DNA of 64,000 bases from Rosellinia necatrix (GCA_021209875.1 JAGYVD010000009.1:2108001-2172000); one strand, 5' to 3'. Positions 1 through 11,461 are shown, counted from the first letter of the stretch. The notes: a model not told the origin generated them from the letters alone. Program-made: numbers and translations.

Positions 1-771
1 CCTCGTAACGTCCACCGATTTCCTCCGCCTGATGAGAACGAAGACCCTCTTCGTTTGGCACCTCCAACCAACGACTGGACTTTGATTAAATCGTCCGAAT
101 CGAGTACAGCGGCTATGGAAGTGCCGACTAAGTTCTGTAGGAGCTGCAATATCTGGCGGCCACCTCGAGCTCATCATTGTCGTCTATGTGACAACTGTGT
201 CGAGACCCAGGATCATCATTGCGTCTGGGTTAATAACTGCGTGGGGCGCCGAAACTACCGGTACTTCTTTGCTTTTGTTACTTCCACTGCGTTAATGGCT
301 CTCTATCTGATTGGGGCTTGCCTTGCGCAAATAACTATTTACTCGCGCCGTGAAGACGTCCCGTTCGGCGAAGCGGTGAATCATTTTCGTATTGCATTTG
401 CCCTCGCTATATACGGAATTCTTGGCCTTCTTTACCCCATCGCCCTGACCGGATATCACCTATTCCTTATGGCGAGAGGCGAAACCACGAGAGAATTCCT
501 CAACTCGCACAAGCTTCTTAAGCAGGATAGATACCGGGCTTTCACGCAAGGGAGCATGTGGAGCAATTGGATAGTTGTGCTTTGCCGCCCCCGCCCACCC
601 ACATACTATCGCTTCAAGGCTCATTATGAGGAAGGCGATCAGCGCTTAGGAGGGCGGCGGCATATGCAGGAGGACAGGCAACCTACCCGCACCCAGGATG
701 TGGAGATGCACTCTGTGCGGCCATTTCAAGGCCCGGTATCTTTACGCAGTGAAGCGCCGGCTTCTCGATGA
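1..771 (+). CDS. ERF2: DHHC palmitoyltransferase, Erf2-like (5' truncated by window edge)
   Basis: Protein S-acyltransferase that palmitoylates Ras-type and other proteins at endomembranes. The frame is open from base 1 to the stop at 769-771, so the N-terminal part lies outside the window. Visible in order: a Cys-rich zinc-binding stretch (CRSC, HHCRLCDNC), the catalytic DHHC at nt 211-222, the NNCVGRRNYRYF continuation, two hydrophobic membrane segments (about nt 265-345 and 385-470), and the post-membrane TTxE-type motif (GETTREF) at about nt 480-498. The first residues (PRNVHRFPPPDENEDP) resemble the junction that precedes the DHHC domain in fungal Erf2. Assignment to Erf2 rather than another DHHC paralogue is from family recall. 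No intron is seen in this part. Confidence 0.88.
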   Translation, partial: PRNVHRFPPPDENEDPLRLAPPTNDWTLIKSSESSTAAMEVPTKFCRSCNIWRPPRAHHCRLCDNCVETQDHHCVWVNNCVGRRNYRYFFAFVTSTALMALYLIGACLAQITIYSRREDVPFGEAVNHFRIAFALAIYGILGLLYPIALTGYHLFLMARGETTREFLNSHKLLKQDRYRAFTQGSMWSNWIVVLCRPRPPTYYRFKAHYEEGDQRLGGRRHMQEDRQPTRTQDVEMHSVRPFQGPVSLRSEAPASR

Positions 772-2319
772 GACCCCCTCGGTGGCCCGTCTTGTTCTTT
801 TTTTCACTGGCATATGACTGACCCGTGGCGGGGGGCTCACTGCCTAGCGTTTTCCCTGTACCTTTTTCTTTTCCTTTTTGGCTCTATACCCATAATAATC
901 GTTCGTTTCGCACATTCGCCGACATGGCGAGTCTTGTTTCGGTAGCGTAGGGGCTGGTTTCTCTTCGGAGCTCTTTCTTCACCCCGTCACCGGGGGTCGT
1001 TGTCTCCGTTTGTACGTTTACGTGTAATAAGTTCTTTTTGACTCTCTTAGCGAAAGCTATCGTAGGTTTGGGGTATATAGCGTCGCCCCAAAGTAGACGG
1101 TAGAGATGAATGTAATGACCAGTCGATGATTTTCATTGTTTTTCTACCATGTTTAGTGAAATACTCTATAATCTCCATCGTCTTGCTATTCGTTTCGGGC
1201 TGTCGTAGCAAGATCGATCGTACATTTATTCTCGCTTATGCCTTTGAGTCCCTTCTCCAGCCATGCTTCTGCGACCCTTACCTACTTCACATACTGGTGG
1301 ATATCGTAGATGCTTCATAGTAGACTCAAAACTTCGCATACTCTCTCGCCTATGGTCAACTTTCACGACGATTAGTTTTTCTTTGGTTATACGCCTGAAA
1401 TCCTCATCTTTAGATTAGCTACGCCATTACGTAGTAGACCGTGGTTAAGTCTCTCCTCTTTTGTCTCTCTCTTAGTAAGCATGCCTAGCATCCCGACTAC
1501 TCGGCAGAGTGGCCGGAAATCGGCCGTTGGCGGGTAACAACGTGTCCTGGGCCGTGGCTCGGGACGTCCGTACGACGACCACGACACGGAAAATCTGCCA
1601 AAATCTGACGTGGATTTGGAACGTAAACATACCCCCGACGTCGGGCTGTGCGGCCGCCGTAGCGGGTGACCCTTCATTTTTTTTCCTTCTTCTTTCGTCG
1701 CTTCCCAGGGATATGGCTCCGCTGCTGTACCTGCAACTCCCGGCACCAAGGATCGATTAAAATAGGCGATGTTAAAGTGTTATGAAAAATTTACGGAGAT
1801 CATCGTCCAGGCGGCTACGTGCTTGGGATACGGGCGGGCTGTGGACTGGATAGGGGGGCACGATTTAGTACAGAGCGAAGCTCCTTTTCGTATCATGGAT
1901 GACTGAGCTACAATTGCACGACATCAACATTGGTATGGTAATACTGGATTGTGAGATGCGATGGCGTTCTGCTTATGACGCCCTACTTAGTCACGACATG
2001 GAGCTGATATAGTATGATTTAATAATACCATAATTCTAGTTTAGATTAGAGTCTGGGGATATGTGGCGGCGGGTTTAAAAAAAAACAGCTTTATGACCAA
2101 GCGAGGGGACACTACGTAAAGGAAACTCCCTTTTCTACTCCTCGCGTTGATTGCCCTCTCCATACGACGCTCCATCTTACCTATAACATCCATCGCCAGA
2201 CAAGGGGCGGAACCCCAGTATCTTTTTTTAATTTTTCTTCCTCTCTTCTTTATCTTTTCCCCCCTACCCCCCACCCCCCCTTCCCCACCCCCCTTTTCCA
2301 AACCAAACCTCCGAATCTG
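772..2319. other. Intergenic, convergent 3' ends; no supportable gene
   Basis: About 1.5 kb between the Erf2-like gene and the 3' end of the coiled-coil gene. Short overlapping open frames occur on both strands around 1390-1760 but show no motif or splice logic. The last 100 bases are a pyrimidine-rich, C-rich tract. Confidence 0.6.
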
Positions 2320-3064
2320 TTAGCGGCCTCGATGATGCTGTTGTTGTGGTTGTTGCTGTTGTTGCTGCTCGCGCGGGAAGTGCAGGAGCCGGGCCTGCTC
2401 GGTGCGGAGCTCGGCGCGGGCGCGGTCGAGCTTGACCTGCAGGCCATCGCGCTTCTCCCGGGCGCGGTCCTGGGCGCGCTCGGCCTTCTCGATCGACCGC
2501 GCGACGGCCTTGAGGCCGTCCTCGACCCCGCGGCACCGCCGCCGCCGCTCCTCGAGGTCCCGGCGCGCGTCCCGCTCGTAGGTCCCCGCCGCCGCCCCGG
2601 CGACCCCGGTCCCGGCCCCCGACAACCCCGCCGCGAGCCGGCGCTGGTTCCGCTGGAATACCCCCAGCGCGTCTTCGTACGTCACCTCGAGGAGGCCGAG
2701 CTGCCGCTCCACTGTTCGTCGCGGTAAAAAAAAAAAACCCGCCGGTCAGCGATCGCGGATGGCGCGTTTTTTTCCTCCTCCCCCCCTCCCCCCAAACCCC
2801 CGGCCTCGATATTGAGGAAGGGGAGGAAAAAAGGGGGAGGGGAGGGAGAGAGGGAGGGAGGGAAGAGAGGTGGACTTTCCCCCAACCCCCTCTGGGGTGT
2901 GTGTATGTGTGTGACTTACTAGTATGCTTCTCGTGCGTCATGTCCTGTACCACTTCGTTCTGCGCATGGAAGATTAACTCTTGGTGCAAGACCTTGTTCT
3001 GCAGGTCCTCTACCTTCTGGAGCTTCTTGTTGACGATTTCCCTCTGCTTCCGAGCGGTAGACAT
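2320..3064 (-). CDS. Small coiled-coil protein with polyQ tail (2 exons), function unknown
   Basis: Not a family I recognise. Exon 1 is 3064..2920 and exon 2 is 2711..2320; the intron 2919..2712 has a GTAAGT donor and a CAG acceptor. The model is supported because the single leftover A of exon 1 plus TG of exon 2 forms a Met codon and keeps the frame, giving 178 residues. Exon 1 (MSTARKQREIVNKKLQK) and most of exon 2 are rich in charged heptad-like helix (Glu/Arg/Lys/Leu). An Ala/Gly-rich break lies near residues 75-90, and the end is a Gln/His-rich run. No signal peptide or membrane segment is seen. It could be a structural or adaptor subunit. Exon 2 is very GC-rich and the 208-nt intron is longer than most in this window and purine/pyrimidine skewed. 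Confidence 0.6.
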
Positions 3065-5799
3065 GGTTGTAAGAGATTTGTATCGAGCGTTTTTTTTTTC
3101 CTTTTCTTTTTCTTTTTCTTTTCAGATGAGATCTTGCACCGTTGTTTGTGCCAACTGAAGATCGGAAGAGGCGAGGACGAAGCGCGGGCTCATTTTATTG
3201 AACTCGGGTATCGTGGTTCGAAGTCGCCTCAAGAGTCCCGCGGCAAGGGCGACGGGGGATACGTATCACGGGATGATCCATGATGTTGACTGTGTCACAA
3301 GGGTGGGTAGAAGTGTGAATGGCTCCGGGGTATATTACAACTACGCCTTCCACCCCTCGAAGACCCTTATATGCCGCCCGTTGACTGCGATCATCCTGGT
3401 GCCCTCTCGAACTCCCTTGCAAAAAGGGCCGAGCTGTGCGTGCGCCCCAATTCACATCGTGGGCAGCCCACGCCGCTGATTGCTGGCCTCGACAAACATT
3501 GGTGTCACTGACGAGGCAGAGTAAGTAAACAACACGCAAGCCGCAAATCGGCAGGCGGGGGGTGGGAGCTCGAGGCCTATGACGAGATTCGACGTAGCTC
3601 ACGCGTGTCCCTTGTTCGACGATCCGGTCTCGGAACAAGCCATTCTCGTGTTGCCCTCTCACATTGTGAAACCGGGCGCTCTTTCTATCCTTCTATCTCT
3701 CTCCCTCTCTGCCTCTTCCCCCCCCCGCTCTACACGCCCCATCGGCTTGCCCGTGGATCTGGATAGGACCACTTCAGCGGGCCGGGCAGCCAATTGTGCG
3801 CCCGCCGATCGAATCTCCCCTGTCCTCCCGTTTTCGCTGGCCCGCCCTGCGAGATTATGGTGTGATTCGCCCATGCACAACGCCCCAGCTGAGATGTATA
3901 TCCACGGGATCGATCCGCCGGCTCGGGACGTTTGTACCACGTTTCCCTCTGCAAACATGGCAATGATTGGTAACGAAGCCATTGCTTGTCTGCATGTAGC
4001 TTCTGCACGTAGCTTCTGCACGTCCCGTGGCTTGAATGTAAGGTACAAAGCTAGGCTCCCCATTTCCGCGCCGTTTTTCATTTACCGGGCACTGGGATTA
4101 TCCTAGCAAAAACATGTTGACGTCGACTTAGAGACGCAAGGGCGGATATTTACTTGTAGGTGGCGGGCTCGTATTGGTGCTTGAAGTCGCACGAGAAAAT
4201 CAACCTCATCCGAGAGTTAGCCTAACGATTAGTTGTAACTTAAGCGGGCTTTTTTATTTCTTTATTTATTTCTTTATTTTTATTTTCCTTCATCGTATGT
4301 ATTTTTTATGTACCATGATTCATAATACAGACAAGTTGAGACATTTCACTTCGACACCATTTGTTACTTACCCTTACGGATCTAGGCTATAAAACATTCA
4401 TCCGCTACAAGAACGATGGGAGCCAGCACGGCGATTTGTCTTGAGGCTTTGCAAAAGCAAAGGCTATGCTCATCAAGGCTTACTTGGCCATGGTAGGTTT
4501 TACCATAGTCCACGCCAGCAATATTATGGCTATTTGAGTTCGATTTTGGGTCTGAGACTGGCACAGGGCCAGATGGCCTTCGCGGATCTGAGACCGGTAG
4601 AAATATACGTGGACGTCGGTACCATCTTGCGTGTCAATCCATGTTTTGTTGCATCTTGCTGCCATTGGGATATGTGGCTTGGCCTTCGATTAAAACACGG
4701 TGGGTCTGGACCGGGCAGTGCCGAGTTTAGCTCGCGTTACGCCTAATTGTTGTTTCTGTCATTCAAGATATCTAAAGAGGCGATGGTTATGTAGGTAACT
4801 ATATATGATTATGGGGTCAGGTTTATTATAGTGTGTTTCACAGAATGAACTGGCCCGGGAAAGGCGGCAAGTAGAAAGGCCGTCCGAGGCATGAATTGCG
4901 CGCAGCTAGGCTATCGTGGGCAATGCAATCTGACTGATGTCGCGTGAAAATGCGTAGTAGACGAGATAGTTGAAGGGTTATTAACTGTGGGCGTGGAAGA
5001 GACAGGACGACCGATCAACTGGTCGATGGAGAGATCTTGCTTTAGTCTTTGCTGCGTCAGCGGAGAATGGGTATCTAACTAAGTCAATTAAGTAACGGGA
5101 GCGATCAACAAAAACATCCAATTGAATAGTTACATGAACTCTGAGGGGGTAGGAGGCGGCGATTTTGAATGCTCAGGCTGTACATTTACATTAACACAGT
5201 TAGTGACTGCTAGTGAATCCCTGGTGTTGTACGTTTTGCCTTTTTTTCTTCTCGTAATTTCCTACCTACCCATTAATTCGATGATCGGATAATTTATCTG
5301 CGTAACGTAAAGGTGCCATGAGGAACTACTTTCGTTCGACTGCAGCCGGCCGGATTATACTGGATGCCTCGGCTCGGCGGGCGTCTGGCGACCCCAGCTC
5401 GAGATCGGTCTGTTTTACCCCGAAACTTTGGCACTTAATCGCCCCTAATGCATCGATTCCTCGGAAGAATGACTTTAGCCCCCGTCGCGTTGCTATTGTT
5501 GCTGGTGCCGACACCGACACAATCGTTGTTGTTGCGGAGGAGATGAACCGACGATGACGAGGCCTCAGCTCGGGTACGCTGTCCTATACCTATTGCGGCA
5601 TCATAGACCCGGAACACCGATTGACATTGACGAGGTTTATATATAGCGGGCTGACGATTTGGATCCGTCGATATCCTCGGGCTATCTGGGGTTCGCATTC
5701 CTGAGCCTTCGCGGTTGCTAGAAACATAACCCGATCGTATGGGCTTTCGTATGAGTGTGTGTCTTGCGCGAATGATATAGCAAAGCTGCAGACCGGAAT
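3065..5799. other. Intergenic; no supportable gene
   Basis: Several medium open frames overlap on opposite strands (3195-3662 minus, 3579-4106 plus, 4382-4746 both) without motifs, signal peptides or splice patterns. A short direct repeat (GTAGCTTCTGCAC twice) sits near 3997-4022. Bases 5206-5246 match a segment near 62320 (see repeat entry). The last few hundred bases would hold the promoter of the PL4 gene. Confidence 0.5.
5206..5246 (+). repeat. Dispersed repeat copy A (matches about 62318-62352)
   Basis: The core GAATCCCTGGTGTTGTACG followed by TTTTG and a T-run is identical at both sites, and the preceding 15 bases are similar. This is likely a fragment of an interspersed element end (LTR or inverted-repeat relic). 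The element type cannot be told from these two copies. Confidence 0.5.
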
Positions 5800-7744
5800 A
5801 TGAAGGCCATATTATTGCCAATCGTGGCGGCGCTGGCTGGCGCTGTGCCTACGCGACCTCATGCAATCAGCCCCTTCCTCAACCAAGTCGACAACCAGAC
5901 TTGGATCATCGGCAATGGGCTTTGGAACCTAACACAAGGCCCCAAGTATGGCGTGAAGCTATTATACAAGGATCGGGATTGTGTCGGTGACGCTGTCGGC
6001 CATTACGTGAGCTATAGTGAGTGGCCTCTCCAGCCTGTCTTGCTTGCGGAAGAGCAATCTGACTTCGGGGAAAGATGGGGCGGCGAGCGATCTCAGTTGG
6101 ACCTCGGCATCGATCGTGGATCGAGGCTCACACGGGGGCGAAGACTTCATCGACGTCATGTTTGAAGCTAACGAAGGGGAGATGCACTGGGTCATATTCT
6201 CCGGCCTTGCCGGGGCGTATCAATACTTCGTCAACCGCGCTCTCCCGGTGCTTGGCGAGTTTCGTACGCTCTGGCGCCTGGATAACACGACGTTCCCGCG
6301 CGGCAGGACGGACCTCAGAGACGAGGAGTTGCCGCCGCTCAGTGACTATATCGCTGCCAACAAGGTCCAGGACGAGACCTGGCTACGCCCCGATGGAAAT
6401 GGCTACATCACCAAGTATGATTTCACAGACTGGGTTCGGACACAGACGTATTACGGAGTCTACGGAGACAGCTTTGGAAGCTGGTACATCAACCCGGGCA
6501 AGGATTACTACAACGGAAATCACTTGAAACAAGAACTCATGGTAAGTGTACCTAACGTGTGTACCTAACGTGCTCGCGGCCATTTAATAGCGTGCCATAT
6601 CGATACTTACGATGGGAAACCTCCCTTCCCCCCCTCCCAGGTCCACCGAGAATCCGCGACGGGTGACGCCGTCCAGCTCAACATGATCCACGGCACGCAC
6701 TTCATGGCCTCGGCGTCGGACGCCTTCCCGGACGGCAAGATGTGGGGGCCGTGGCTCTGGTACCTCAACGACGGGTCCAAGGAAGACGCGGCGGCGCGGG
6801 CGCGGCGCGAGTCCTCCGGCTGGCCGTACGCGTGGCTGCGGGACGACGCGTACCAGGCGCGCGGGTCGGTGGCGGGGCGGCTGGTGCTCTCGGACGGGCG
6901 GCCGGCGGCCCACGCGGCCGTCTTCCTCGGCGACGACGGCCCGGGCAACAACAAGACGGCGCTCGACATGGGCTCCGACTACTACTACACGGCGCACGCG
7001 GACGCCGAGGGCCGCTTCGCCTTCGCGCACGTGCGCGCCGCCCGCTACGGCCTGCAGGCGTGGTCGAACGGCAGCGCGGCCACCGCCGACGTGACGACGA
7101 CCTTCCTGCGGGACGGCGTCGTCGTGGCCGCGTCGCGCGAGACCGACCTCGGACGCCTCGTATGGGACACATCGTCATCGTCATCGTCATCGGAAGGGAA
7201 GAAGAAGAAGAAGAAGAAGAAGACCAGGATCTTCCAGGTCGGCGACTTCGACCGCACGAGCTACGGCTTCCGGTACGGCGGCGCGCCGAACGAGCACGCG
7301 CTCGTCGCCCGCTGCCCGGCCGACCTCGTCTACCGCGTCGGGCAGTCCGAGACGGCCGACTGGTGCTTCGGGCAGACGCATCTCGGCAACTGGACGATCG
7401 CGTTCGACGTCACCCCAGGCGCGGTAGCGGCGGCGGCGGCGGTGGGGGGAAACGGGAACGCGACGCTCATCGTCTCGCTCGCCGGCTACTCGTCCGGCGC
7501 GAGCTCGGTCATCTGGGCCAACGGCCGGCAGATCGGGAATCTGACGAGCGGCGCGCCCGGCCTGCTCAACGACCCCTCGCTCTACCGCTCCGCGACGGCC
7601 GCCGGCGAGTGGCGCTACTTCGAGTTCGCCTTCGACGCCGCCGCCGCCGCGCTGCGCGAGGGCCCGAACGAGATCACGTTCCAGATGACCCGCAGCACGA
7701 CCTGGCACGGTTTCATGTGGGATAGCATTGTGCTGGAATGGTAG
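5800..7744 (+). CDS. Rhamnogalacturonan lyase, PL4 family (3 exons, secreted)
   Basis: Cleaves the rhamnogalacturonan I backbone of pectin by beta-elimination, outside the cell. Exons are 5800..6016, 6075..6541 and 6641..7744 (595 aa). Intron 1 (58 nt, GTGAGT, branch CTGAC, AAG acceptor) joins HYVSY to NGAASDLSWTSAS; intron 2 is 6542..6640 (GTAAGT/CAG). A signal peptide (MKAILLPIVAALAGAVP) is visible. Family-typical stretches are GHYVSY, EMHWVIF, LAGAYQYFVN, TKYDFTDWVR, KIWGPWLWYLND-like MWGPWLWYLND, then a fibronectin-like and a C-terminal jelly-roll domain ending FMWDSIVLEW. It is slightly shorter than the A. nidulans RglB-type enzymes as I recall them. Odd features: a Ser7-Glu-Gly-Lys8 run near 7170-7226 between domains, and exon 3 is far more GC-rich than exons 1-2. 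Confidence 0.9.
7170..7226 (+). repeat. Coding trinucleotide repeats (TCA/TCG and AAG)n in PL4 gene
   Basis: Adjacent microsatellites encode poly-Ser then poly-Lys at the junction between two predicted domains of the lyase. This is a slippage-prone linker, and its length is probably variable between strains. Confidence 0.85.
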
Positions 7745-9345
7745 AAATGCCTGCCTGCCTGCCTGCCTGCCTGCCGATCGGTCGTGGCTGATGGGGCTGT
7801 TCGAGGGTGGTCTTCGGGGTAGGGAATGCGTGTGTGTGTGTGGATGTTCTAGTTTAAATGCTCCCTAGGATAACACCTGACATAAATTGTATTCTTACTG
7901 GTTAGGTTACGGTCATGACATGCGTGTGCGTTAATGGTTGGACCTGAGGGCAGCGTTCTTGGTGGCGTTCTTGGTGCTCCTGAGACGGGCCTTTCGAGCA
8001 AGTGATCTGAGGCTAGAAATTGGAGCGAATGTTTCATTAACATGCAACTGAGAGGCTGACCCTCCGTGTCTCCTACTGAAGATTTATCCCTTACCAAAGA
8101 TTTCCAAACCCCTTACATATTCGTATGATGGGAGTGGCAAGTAGGTATTCGGGGGTATATTTATGTAAACAGAGCATTCTGGATATCCTTCGTTGTATTT
8201 CGTACTCTCATGTTTGTTTGCTTCGAGTCGATATCCTAAAACATAGTAAATTTTCCTCAACTCAAAATCAATCCAAGAATACCGACCCGTTCATAATGGG
8301 CAAACAAAGCAATGTACCATGTTTCCATCCTCCCGTCGAGATCTGTGACCTGGTATACAAATATTGTTAAGACATTCTGTATCACCACAAAAAGGTTAAT
8401 CCGCGATTAGCACGGCAGTCTGACTTGGCCTCCGTGCTTCTTCTCGGGGTCATGAGCATCCGAGAGCACGTATATATAGAGTTGAGCTAGATTCTGCTCA
8501 CAACTGCTGAAATACATATATACCCGACTACTCGCCGTCCACATCTTGCATCGCATATTTTGGAGATAATATTGCGACATGATCGCGCACACTGTTTCAC
8601 TTTGATCTTCAGCTCGCAGCTGGAACTCACCGACAGCCTCCTGGAGGAGATGAGGTTGCTTGGGACCATGATGCCCAATGCGGAGCGCTTGACGCTTAAT
8701 TGAGTCGGTTTGCCATTCGTTACGTAGGCAGAGAGGGAAGAAACAGATGCGTGGGTCGAGGACTTCAGTTAGGTGCTTGACGGCCTACGAAGACTGTGAA
8801 CCGTTGCCATACGTGGGGTTTTGGAGGTTTAATGGGCATAGAGGATGAGCAAGGCCAATCGGATGATGAAGGCCAATCGGATGATGATCGGAAGTCTAAC
8901 GTATGGGAGGTGAGGCTGTTGGCGGGGGAGGACTTGGCAAAGGAATGAACATGGGATGTATCTGATCAGCCCACGGTTACCGTTGGATGACCCATCGTTT
9001 GTAACCGAAGCCGAAGCCGAAGATCTGGAGAGTTGAACTGTGCCGCAAGCCAGCCCACTATAAGCGTGTAATACATTCATATATCCATATATAATACAGC
9101 CAGGCAACCATCCATTGGACGGTCGATCTCCGACAGTGCCAATCCTCTACCGTATCAGCTCGTATCGTCTAACCTAAATAGTTGCCCGTATAGTGTTAGT
9201 GAACTCAGAAATGGGTTGAAATATCCCGCTCTCGCCGACGTTGCCAGCTTTGAGCCAGATCCCCGAACATTTTATTGTACGGGCAGAGCAGGGCAGAGCA
9301 GAGCAGAGCAGAGCAGAGCAGAGCAGAGCAGAGCCAATAACCGCC
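7745..9345. other. Intergenic between PL4 and carboxylesterase genes
   Basis: Begins with a (CTGC)n tract at 7750-7774 just after the stop. On the minus strand 8793..8407 is open for about 128 codons but has no start, homology or partner exon that I can defend. A direct duplication (GGATGATGAAGGCCAATC-like) lies near 8855-8885. The 3' end is the esterase promoter and leader. Confidence 0.5.
9286..9335 (+). repeat. Pentanucleotide repeat (GAGCA)n in esterase leader
   Basis: About ten tandem GAGCA units (one GGGCA variant, last unit GAGCC) end 10 bases before the ATG at 9346. They would be transcribed as a purine-rich 5' leader. Upstream reading in the same frame is also open from 9241, so the repeat could extend the ORF if an upstream start were used. 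Confidence 0.9.
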
Positions 9346-11130
9346 ATGAAATTCCCATCTCTTCTCGTAGCAGCGACGCTCCTCGGACGGGGCGTCGAGT
9401 GCACCTCCGCACCGGCCGGGCCACGCGTGGTCGACGCCAAGCGCGACATCACCTACACCGGCCTCGACCGAAACGGCATCGAGGTGTTCCTGGGGATCCC
9501 GTTCGGGCAGGACACGGGCGGCGCCAACCGGTTCAGGCCGCCGCGGCCGCATACGCCGGCACGAGGGAGCGTGGTCGACGCGACGGCGTACGGCCCGGCG
9601 TGCCCGCAGTCCATCGACGCCGCCTCGCCGCCGTTCACGTTCACGGACGTCTCGGAGATCTCGGAGGACTGCCTCAACCTGGTCATCGGGCGCCCGCGGG
9701 GGACCACGGGGCGCAGCCGCCTCCCGGTGATGGTGTGGATCCACGGCGGCGGCTTCTGGAGCGGCCAGAACCGCGAGGCCACGACGGCCCCCGACGGCCT
9801 CGTGCGCGAGTCCGTGGCGAACGGGCTGCCGGTCATCATGGTGGCCGTCAACTACCGCCTCGGCGTCTTCGGCTTCGCGCGGTCGGACGCCCTCGGGGCC
9901 GAGGGCTCCATGAACGCCGGGCTGCGGGACCAGCGCCTCGCGCTCGAGTGGGTTCGCGACCACATCGACCAGTTCGGCGGGGACCCGGACAGGGTCACCA
10001 TCTTCGGGCAGTCCTCGGGCGGGCTCGCCGTCGGCATGCAGATCATGGCGTACGGGGGGGCGAAGCCCGTGCCGTTCCAGCAGGGCATCTGCCAGAGCCA
10101 GGCCAACGAGCCCGGCATCACGGCCAACTTCACCATCGACGCCATGCAGCTCGTAGTCGACGCCGTCGGATGCGGCGGCGGCGGCGGCGGCGGCGGCGGC
10201 CTGCACTCGGCCGCGACGGTAGAGTGCCTGCGCGGCCTCGACATGGAGACCGTGCTCAACGCGTCCATCGCGACCTACATCGGGGACGTCGCCCACAACA
10301 TCGGCGACATCTGGCTGCCGGCGGTCGACGGGGACTTCCTGCCGGCGGCGCCGTCGCAGCTCATCAGGGAGGGGCGGTTCGCCAACGTCACGGCGATGAT
10401 CGGGTGGTGCCAGGACGACCTGACGGCCTTCACCGACACGGGCATCACGACGGACGCGCAGGCGCACGCCTTCATCCAGTCGTACGTCCCGACCATGACG
10501 GCCGCCAACGTGGCGGCGCTGCTGGCGCTGTACCCCGTGACTGACTTCGCGGCGGACGAGGCGGCGGGGCTGTCGGCGCAGTTCTACCGCGCGGCGCGCG
10601 TGTTCCGCGACATCCTGATGGTGTGTCAACCGCTGAGTTACGCGTCGGCACTCGCGGCGCGCGGCGGCGGCGGCGGCAGTAGGGTCTACCTGTACGACTG
10701 GAACCAGACCATCAGCGACCAGATCATCGAGGCCCTGACGGGCGAGACGGGCTACGGCGTCATCCACGCCTCCGACCTCGCCTTCGTCTTCGGCCACCTC
10801 GCCCTCTACGGCACCGGCGACTACCCCTTCCACCCCGCCCCGGGCGACTACGCCCTCGCCGCCCGCGCCCCCCGCTCCTGGTCCACCTTCGCGAGCACCG
10901 GCCGCCCGGGACGCCCCGGGCACGACACCTTCGCCGGCTTCGCGCCCGCGTTTCCAGCCCACGGCGGGGGCGCGGGTGACCGGGTCGGCGTCTTCGTCGT
11001 CGGCGGCCCGCACGAGGGCTTCTCGCCCATCGATGGGCCGGGCGCCTGGCCGGCGGTCGAGGCGCAGAAGTTGAGGGAGCGCTGCGCCTTCCTCAACTCC
11101 GACGAGATCATCGAACAGCTTAGATACTAA
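9346..11130 (+). CDS. Secreted type-B carboxylesterase (alpha/beta-hydrolase, single exon)
   Basis: Hydrolyses carboxylic esters; the natural substrate cannot be read from sequence. 594 aa with signal peptide (MKFPSLLVAATLLGRGVE). Conserved features of the cholinesterase/lipase-type family are FLGIPFG near the N-terminus, EDCLNLVI, the oxyanion-hole HGGGFWSG, NYRLGVFGF, and the nucleophile elbow GQSSGG with Ser223 (family consensus G-E-S-A-G). The candidate catalytic His is in GGPHEGFSP near the C-terminus. Starting at 9346 puts the hydrophobic leader first; an in-frame ATG-like start at 9241 would prepend repeat-encoded residues. Odd features: Gly-rich runs (9 Gly near residue 285, 5 Gly near 445) from GGC slippage, and very high GC. 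A 602-codon antisense frame is a shadow of this composition. Confidence 0.88.
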   Translation: MKFPSLLVAATLLGRGVECTSAPAGPRVVDAKRDITYTGLDRNGIEVFLGIPFGQDTGGANRFRPPRPHTPARGSVVDATAYGPACPQSIDAASPPFTFTDVSEISEDCLNLVIGRPRGTTGRSRLPVMVWIHGGGFWSGQNREATTAPDGLVRESVANGLPVIMVAVNYRLGVFGFARSDALGAEGSMNAGLRDQRLALEWVRDHIDQFGGDPDRVTIFGQSSGGLAVGMQIMAYGGAKPVPFQQGICQSQANEPGITANFTIDAMQLVVDAVGCGGGGGGGGGLHSAATVECLRGLDMETVLNASIATYIGDVAHNIGDIWLPAVDGDFLPAAPSQLIREGRFANVTAMIGWCQDDLTAFTDTGITTDAQAHAFIQSYVPTMTAANVAALLALYPVTDFAADEAAGLSAQFYRAARVFRDILMVCQPLSYASALAARGGGGGSRVYLYDWNQTISDQIIEALTGETGYGVIHASDLAFVFGHLALYGTGDYPFHPAPGDYALAARAPRSWSTFASTGRPGRPGHDTFAGFAPAFPAHGGGAGDRVGVFVVGGPHEGFSPIDGPGAWPAVEAQKLRERCAFLNSDEIIEQLRY

Positions 11131-11461
11131 AATTGCGCCGGATATGCTACCGGGGAGAGGGGATGGGTGATATTAAATCACCGCATTGTGGTGATGGGAA
11201 TCTACAAGCTTAATTATTTTCAATACTATCAGCGCTCGCTCTCCCTTCGGTGCGTTGAGTCCATATTTATCTCGTATTCATTCACCTGCGCAGGCCGAAT
11301 TGTAGAAAATATGTGAAGCGGTTGAAACGAAGTGAATTTATGCGCATGTGTAATGGAATACATGGGAAAAGCCGTGTGGTGTGATCCTCCTACCTTGGGC
11401 GCGGCGCCACTACTGAAGAATAAGAATAAGGATAAAAAAAATAAAAAAAAATGACATAGGT
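11131..11461. other. Short intergenic between convergent genes
   Basis: 330 bases, AT-richer, containing an A-rich tract at 11431-11452. It presumably holds the 3' UTRs and polyadenylation signals of the esterase and tannase-family genes. Confidence 0.5.

Noticed and set aside
3579..4106. 175-codon plus-strand frame
   Set aside because: No motif, opposing frames are equally open, and one such frame is expected by chance in this length.
6742..7725. 327-codon plus-strand frame overlapping PL4 exon 3
   Set aside because: Arg-rich out-of-frame shadow of the lyase.
8407..8793. About 128-codon minus-strand open frame after a TAG acceptor-like site
   Set aside because: No start codon, no upstream exon that fits, no family resemblance I can defend.
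9205..11013. 602-codon open frame on the minus strand
   Set aside because: Antisense shadow of the GC-rich esterase gene; Arg/Val/Ala/Gly-rich with no motifs.
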